This document shows, piece after piece, positions 59,860-64,000 of a stretch of DNA of 64,000 nt. The stretch's first letter is position 1; the number at the start of each line of letters is the position of its first letter. The position numbers and the translations under genes were made by a program. The notes beneath the pieces are model-generated. The model saw nothing but the letters and a program-made list of their open reading frames with translations, did no database searches and had not been told where the DNA came from. The stretch is from assembly GCF_004916975.1 (NCBI RefSeq), contig NZ_STGQ01000001.1:1-64000 (forward strand). Reading direction: 5' to 3'. Origin of the DNA: Paenibacillus dokdonensis. Lineage in GTDB: Bacteria > Bacillota > Bacilli > Paenibacillales > Paenibacillaceae.

Positions 59860-60695
59860 GAGCGGCGGTCAAGCAAGCGATAATCGGCATTGTTCCTATA
59901 CTGAAGGACCGGCTGTACGATGTGCAGCCTCCGGTCGAAGGGGGCGAGGAGCCCTATGGTGTGATCGCCTTCGGCGAAGAAATATGGAAATCTTCCTGGG
60001 CGGGATACCGGCAAGTGATCCGGCTCAAGCTGTACGCGGGTGATGCCGGTCTGGATCAGGCGGATACCTGGGCAGCTGCGCTAATCAGCGGTCTGCATCA
60101 CAAGCGTGTGAAGAACGTAGATGATTCTCCTTTTAGGCTGCATTACCTGGGGGCTAGGGAAGCCGAAAGGCTGGAACCTGCCACCGGAAAGGCATGCCGT
60201 ACGCTGCGCTTTGGTGTGTATAACCCGGAGGCAGGTGCAGGCGATGCTGTGGCTGGTCCAGACGAATGGCTGCAAGCATTGACCGATTGGACTGGCGGCC
60301 TGCTGGGTAAGCCATGGTCGGTCTATTATACGGCATGGCCATCCGGTCCCGCTGACTTCGCCATGATGTGGCGGATGACCGGATGCGAGACGAAGATGGC
60401 GGGAGCTTCCTTATATGAAGTTCGCAAACATTACAGCGGTCATATTACCGCACCGGATGCAGCTAGCGAGCAGCTGACGGCCGTGTCCTTGATTGAAGGA
60501 TTAGGTTCGAAGGTGCAGCTGCCCATCAATGCCGATCAACGAAGGTACATGTCGGTGGCGGAAGTGTCGGCCGACTTGCAGGCGGATTCCTTTCTGGACG
60601 GCCAGCTGCGGCTGACGCTGGTGCAGCGGCAGATGCGTCCAGCAGAAGAAGCGGCGCTGATCCGCAGCGTCGAAATTCATCCCATTTTGAAGTGA
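59856..60695 (+). CDS. Phage tail protein, possible fused tail-terminator domains
   Basis: A 279-residue protein with no signal or membrane segment. The N-terminal half (PILKDRLYDVQPPVEGGEEP, YGVIAFGEEIWKSSWAGYRQ) has the look of tail-terminator/completion proteins; the C-terminal half from about residue 130 (WTGGLLGKPWSVYYTAWPSG, then GHITAPDAASEQLTAVSLIE) repeats a similar alpha/beta plan. Position directly before the sheath gene agrees with a terminator or connector role. I infer two related domains but cannot prove it. Starts at the ATGA overlap. Confidence 0.5.
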   Translation: MRAAVKQAIIGIVPILKDRLYDVQPPVEGGEEPYGVIAFGEEIWKSSWAGYRQVIRLKLYAGDAGLDQADTWAAALISGLHHKRVKNVDDSPFRLHYLGAREAERLEPATGKACRTLRFGVYNPEAGAGDAVAGPDEWLQALTDWTGGLLGKPWSVYYTAWPSGPADFAMMWRMTGCETKMAGASLYEVRKHYSGHITAPDAASEQLTAVSLIEGLGSKVQLPINADQRRYMSVAEVSADLQADSFLDGQLRLTLVQRQMRPAEEAALIRSVEIHPILK

Positions 60696-60705
60696 GGTGG
60701 CCTAC

Positions 60706-60915
60706 ATGGCTGTGAAGAAAACGATTAAAAACGAAACCGAAGGAAACAGCGCTCCCCGCTATAAGCTCACGGAGCTGATTGCCCATTCCAAGGATCTGTT
60801 TGATGTCAAACCGGAAGTGATGGCGGGCGCCTTTTATGACTCGGAAGGCGAGCTGTTCACTGTATCCGAGACCAAGGAAAAAATCGAACAATTCATGAAA
60901 GCGAAGGTGGATTAA
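60706..60915 (+). CDS. Small phage tail-module protein
   Basis: A 69-residue protein, MAVKKTIKNETEGNSAPRYK then LTELIAHSKDLFDVKPEVMAGAF and a charged end. Small genes of this kind lie just before the sheath gene in PBSX-like tail modules. Function unknown. GTGAGGTGG upstream of ATG 60706; two bases separate its stop from the sheath gene. Confidence 0.7.
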   Translation: MAVKKTIKNETEGNSAPRYKLTELIAHSKDLFDVKPEVMAGAFYDSEGELFTVSETKEKIEQFMKAKVD

Positions 60916-60917
60916 TT

Positions 60918-62384
60918 ATGGCAGGCGGAACATGGGAAAACACGAATAAACCGGTATTGCCGGGGCTGTATATGAATTTCAAAGCGGCGGCAGCATCCGC
61001 CATTCAAGGAGGCATGCGCGGCACGGTGGTTGTGCCGGTCAAAGCCAATTGGGGTCCTGTACGCGAGTTTGTGGAGATCAGCAGCGAGACGGCGATTGCG
61101 CAAGTTTTTTCCACAGATACCCTTGATGGAGCAACTGCGTATCCGACACTCTATCTCGCCCTTCTTGGCGGACCGAAAAAGCTGTTGGCGTACCGCTTGG
61201 CGGATGATACCGCTGCTGCGGCAAGCATTACACTTCAAAATGCGGATGCTTCTCCTGCAGAAGTCTTGCAGCTTCAGGCCAAATATCCGGGCAGCCGCGG
61301 CAACGGCCTTGCCGTCACGGTACAGCCATCGCTCGGAGAACCGGATGCGCGTGAGCTTCGACTATATGAAGGCACCAAGCTGCTGGGCACCTACAAGGGA
61401 ACGGACGGTACGGCGGCTTCCATCGCGGAGCAAATCAATCAGGACAGCAGCAATGTGTGGATTACGGCCAAGGTGCTTGGCCAAGGCGGCATTCCGGCCG
61501 ATGTCAGCGGTGCTGCACTTTCGGGTGGTTCAAGCGGCAGCGGAAAGCTGACCAATGCTGATTATATCGCCATGCAGGAAGCGGCGGAAGGTCAGGAATT
61601 TGATGTGCTGGCACTGGATTATGCCGCTGATATGGCGCTTTTGCAAAGCTTCGCGGCTTGGGTTAAACGGCTTCGCCGTGAAGGAAGAGGCGTGACGGCC
61701 GTCTTCGGCGGATCGGCTTCCGATGATGTATCCAAGGATGCGGTGAAGCTGGTATCAGCCCGCTCGCTGGCCTTGAATCATGAAGGCATCATCAACGTCG
61801 GAACAGGCGTGCGTCTTGCCGGAACAGATTACAGCTCTGCACAGGCGGCTGCTTATGTGGCCGGTCTGATTGCGGGTCAGCGCCTGAATCAATCGGCAAC
61901 GTATACGGTAACGCCTTTTGACGATGTGACCCGCCGCTGGGCCCGCTCTGAACAGGAAGAAGCAGTGAAAAACGGCGTATTCCTGCTCTTTTTCGATGGA
62001 CGTCAAGTCAAGGCGCTGCGCGGCATTAACAGCTTGGTCAGCCCTGCAGAAGGCCAGAACAATGCTTGGAAGAAAATCCGCACCATCCGTGTCATGGATG
62101 CGATCAACGCCGATCTTCAGCGTGCTGCGGAACAGACATATATTGGCAAGGTGAATAACACCGAGGAAGGTCGCCTGGCGTTGATTGGCGCAGTGAAGGA
62201 ATATTTGGCTCAGCTGTCGCTCAGTGGTGTCATCGAATCAAACGGCTATGACGTGATTCTTGACCCTGCCTACTATGGTGACAGTGCGGTGAATAAACTG
62301 GAGCCGGATCAGGTTTTCCTGCAGTGGAACGTGAAGTTGACCGACGTGATGGAGCAATTGTTCGGAACCTTTTACGTGCAGTAA
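60918..62384 (+). CDS. xkdK: Contractile tail sheath protein (XkdK-like)
   Basis: A 488-residue structural protein. N-terminal AGGTWENTNKPVLPGLYMNF and RGTVVVPVKANWGPVREFVEI, and C-terminal FLQWNVKLTDVMEQLFGTFYV are typical of PBSX-type sheath proteins; the C-terminal third (EGRLALIGAVKEYLAQL, NGYDVILDPAYYGDSAVNKL) is the conserved sheath core. Presence of a sheath shows the particle is contractile. GAAGGTGG upstream of the ATG. Confidence 0.93.
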   Translation: MAGGTWENTNKPVLPGLYMNFKAAAASAIQGGMRGTVVVPVKANWGPVREFVEISSETAIAQVFSTDTLDGATAYPTLYLALLGGPKKLLAYRLADDTAAAASITLQNADASPAEVLQLQAKYPGSRGNGLAVTVQPSLGEPDARELRLYEGTKLLGTYKGTDGTAASIAEQINQDSSNVWITAKVLGQGGIPADVSGAALSGGSSGSGKLTNADYIAMQEAAEGQEFDVLALDYAADMALLQSFAAWVKRLRREGRGVTAVFGGSASDDVSKDAVKLVSARSLALNHEGIINVGTGVRLAGTDYSSAQAAAYVAGLIAGQRLNQSATYTVTPFDDVTRRWARSEQEEAVKNGVFLLFFDGRQVKALRGINSLVSPAEGQNNAWKKIRTIRVMDAINADLQRAAEQTYIGKVNNTEEGRLALIGAVKEYLAQLSLSGVIESNGYDVILDPAYYGDSAVNKLEPDQVFLQWNVKLTDVMEQLFGTFYVQ

Positions 62385-62445
62385 TGCTTAGCTGTTTAAT
62401 CATTCATCTATTTAATATCTTTCAAATTATAAGGAGGAACTAACA

Positions 62446-62853
62446 ATGTTGGATGCTTCAAGAGTGATTTTAGGGACATATGGCCAGGCCTATATCGATG
62501 GGGTGTGGCAGACGCATATTAACAAGCTGGAGGCCAGCGTGGAATTGGAAAAGAGAGAGCTGAACCTGGTCGGCAACGACTGGAAGGTGCACAAAAACGG
62601 CATTAAAAAAGGCACTGGGACGATGAGCGGCTACAAGGTGACCTCCGATATGATTCAGCGCGGCTTCACCAAATTCGATATCATTTCCAAGCTGGATGAC
62701 CCGGAATCTTTTGGCCACGAACGCGTGCGCCTCATCCGCTGCATGCCGGACAAAATCCAGCTCGCCAACTGGACAGCCGGTGAAGAGGTGCAGGAGGAGA
62801 CCACGTTTACCTTTGAGGGCTATGAGCTGGTAGATCCGATTGTCGGAGACTAA
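62446..62853 (+). CDS. xkdM: Tail tube protein (XkdM-like)
   Basis: A 135-residue protein of the XkdM/DUF2001 family, the inner tube of contractile tails: MLDASRVILGTYGQAYIDG, INKLEASVELEKRELNLVGN, VHKNGIKKGTGTMSGYKVTS. AAGGAGG lies eight bases before the ATG. Follows the sheath gene, the universal order. Confidence 0.93.
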   Translation: MLDASRVILGTYGQAYIDGVWQTHINKLEASVELEKRELNLVGNDWKVHKNGIKKGTGTMSGYKVTSDMIQRGFTKFDIISKLDDPESFGHERVRLIRCMPDKIQLANWTAGEEVQEETTFTFEGYELVDPIVGD

Positions 62854-62889
62854 GCATTGTTAAATTTCATCATAAAGGAGAAATGATGT

Positions 62890-63324
62890 ATGAGCTTGCA
62901 TGAACATATGACAGAGGAACAAATATTGGACAGCCTGTTTGAGGCCGCCGAGAAGCTGCCGGAGGAAACCGTCCGCATCAAGCGTCTGGATATGCAGATT
63001 GTGCTGCATGGACTGACGTCCAGCAAAGTGGACAGCATCCGCGAACGCTGCATGATCCGCCGGACGGTAAAGGGTTCGGTGGATGAGAAGGTGGACAGCG
63101 AGACGTTTAATGCGCTGCTGATTGCGGAAGCGACCGGCAAGCTCGAAGTGAAAGGCTTGTCCTTGAGCGGCTGGGGTGACCCGCGTATTACGAGCCGGAT
63201 GAAGCTGTCCGGCGGGGAGCAGGCGGTGCGCCGCATGCTGCTTGCGGGAGAACTGGACGCCGTTGGGGACAAGGTGCTGGAGCTGTCCGGTTTTGGTGTT
63301 GAGATCGAAGACTTAAAAAACTAA
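62890..63324 (+). CDS. xkdN: Tail assembly chaperone (XkdN-like), zero-frame product
   Basis: A 144-residue protein between tube and tape-measure genes, the place of tail assembly chaperones. MTEEQILDSLFEAAEKLPEE, TVRIKRLDMQIVLHGLTSSK, WGDPRITSRMKLSGGEQAVR. Ends LKN-stop, and the last codons TTA AAA AAC form an A AAA AAC slippery heptamer. AAAGGAG ten bases before ATG. A longer frameshifted product is predicted. Confidence 0.9.
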   Translation: MSLHEHMTEEQILDSLFEAAEKLPEETVRIKRLDMQIVLHGLTSSKVDSIRERCMIRRTVKGSVDEKVDSETFNALLIAEATGKLEVKGLSLSGWGDPRITSRMKLSGGEQAVRRMLLAGELDAVGDKVLELSGFGVEIEDLKN

Positions 63325-63476
63325 TCAACTCCGGGGGAATGACGACGATGCTGTATCATCTGTGGGTGCGGCATCACCTTCGTCCCGGAGATTTTTGGAG
63401 GCTGCCACGTGGTGAACGTCTGCTGCTGCTGGCTTTTACAGAGGACGAGCTGGACCGCATGGCGGCCAAAAATTAA
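62890..63476 (+). CDS. Tail assembly chaperone, -1 frameshift product
   Basis: Predicted 195-residue protein: 144 zero-frame residues, then slippage at 63315-63321 into the -1 frame from codon CTA at 63321, reading LINSGGMTTMLYHLWVRHHL and onward for 51 residues to TAA 63474-63476. Such G/GT-type frameshifts are conserved in tailed phages, where the minor longer product links chaperone to tape measure. The extension frame has no ribosome site of its own worth the name apart from GGGGGA just before ATG 63339. Confidence 0.75.
63315..63390 (+). promoter_or_regulatory. Programmed -1 frameshift signal
   Basis: Slippery heptamer A AAA AAC (63315-63321) in the correct phase, immediately followed by the zero-frame stop TAA. 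Seven bases later a 7-bp stem begins: CTCCGGG (63329-63335) pairs with CCCGGAG (63384-63390) around a 48-base loop that can fold internally (GATG/CATC). Confidence 0.75.
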
Positions 63477-63500
63477 TGAATCGAAGGAGGTGAATCACAA

Positions 63501-64000
63501 ATGGCTGAAACGTTGAATTACCGCATGAACCTGGTCATCGACCCGAAAAACGTCATCAAGGCCAACCGGGAGCTGCGCGCTATGGAGCGCTACTTCGAGC
63601 GCATTCAGGGGCGTGTGATGCGAATCGGAAGAACCCGCATGGCACCTGAAATTATGCTGAAGGATCGGGCTTCGAAAGGGCTGGATGGAATTCTCGGTAA
63701 GATCAATCGGGTGAAATCGCAGATTATTAATGCTTCGGGGGCGGTGAGGGTGGAGGTAAGGCAGGAACAGTCCAGACAAGAACAGCCCAACGGAAAGAAG
63801 CACGCGATGAAGGCTCCATCAATGCCGCAGGCAGTGTTGATCTTTCCGGATTTTACCCCGATGGTCCAGGCCGTGAATGCAAACTCGGTAGCATCGATGA
63901 TCAATTCCCGCCTATTAATTATAAACGCAGGTTATCTTGCTAATTTAGCCAATGCTTTAAACTCAATTAAAATTGGCGGCTCGGGACCAAAAGAAGAAGA
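63501..64000 (+). CDS. xkdO: Tail tape measure protein (XkdO-like), cut by window end
   Basis: Open frame from ATG 63501 (AAGGAGG seven bases upstream) through the window end, 166 codons seen. The N-terminus MAETLNYRMNLVIDPKNVIK and the helical, basic ANRELRAMERYFERIQGRVM are those of PBSX-type tape measure proteins, which set tail length. A Gln/Glu-rich hinge is followed, from about 63900, by a noticeably AT-richer stretch rich in Asn/Ile/Leu. The full length is not visible. Confidence 0.85.
   Translation, partial: MAETLNYRMNLVIDPKNVIKANRELRAMERYFERIQGRVMRIGRTRMAPEIMLKDRASKGLDGILGKINRVKSQIINASGAVRVEVRQEQSRQEQPNGKKHAMKAPSMPQAVLIFPDFTPMVQAVNANSVASMINSRLLIINAGYLANLANALNSIKIGGSGPKEE

Noticed and set aside
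58218..64000. att sites or an integrase for the phage-like module
   Set aside because: No integrase gene and no direct repeat that could be attL was found on the visible side; the right side is outside the window.

Overview
The window reads as chromosomal DNA of an endospore-forming, facultatively anaerobic Firmicute, most likely Paenibacillus or a close relative (inference). Supporting signs are strong AGGAGG-type ribosome sites, TTG and GTG starts, compact hairpin terminators with T-tracts, a Bacillus-like tRNA array, and many sporulation genes (sspI, two alpha/beta SASPs, yunB, lytH-like, ylbJ, yjcZ-like).

Layout. 1-1256: the 3' part of a long tRNA array (13 tRNAs, fMet cut by the edge). 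1.4-2.8 kb: an MFS transporter. 3.0-7.9 kb: a cell-envelope stress operon of Lia/Psp type, with a LiaI-like membrane protein, PspA, a PspC-domain protein, a second PspA, LiaF and the LiaS-LiaR two-component pair. 8-17 kb: housekeeping genes (YwmB family, zwf, prfC, sspI, a KtrA/KtrC-type RCK protein, an rRNA methyltransferase, pullulanase). 17.1-19.9 kb, minus strand: a hexuronate operon, GntR regulator-uxuA-uxuB, with a perfect palindromic operator.

20.0-33.3 kb is a nitrate respiration island: an RIC di-iron repair protein behind an Fnr-like site, narGHJI, the oxygen/nitrate sensor system nreABC (NreB keeps the CX2CX11CX2C Fe-S motif), a NarK nitrate transporter carrying a C-terminal PAS domain, moaA and ywiC. 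Palindromic AGGGA/TCCCT motifs sit near -43 of the predicted narG and narK promoters and are candidate NreC sites. 33.4-57.7 kb is mixed core genome: ECF sigma plus clpP, yunB, lytH-like, lipA-yutD, ylbJ-nadK, small zinc-ribbon and YycC genes, pepF, SASPs, aldose epimerase, a tryptophan T-box and trpS, ctaB and a Sco protein, Toprim, MFS, a transglutaminase-like membrane protein, and a secreted 5'-nucleotidase with LysM.

57.75-64.0 kb is a phage-tail module. An ImmA-like peptidase and XRE repressor diverge from an ArpU-type activator, followed directly by tail genes of PBSX type: terminator-like protein, sheath, tube, tail chaperone with an in-frame A AAA AAC slippery site leading to a 195-residue -1 product, and the start of the tape measure. 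No integrase, terminase, portal or capsid gene lies between the regulators and the tail genes, so a contractile tailocin is a serious possibility; the window ends before this can be settled. The most unusual items are the NarK-PAS fusion, the shared nar palindromes, the frameshifted chaperone and the capsid-less tail module.
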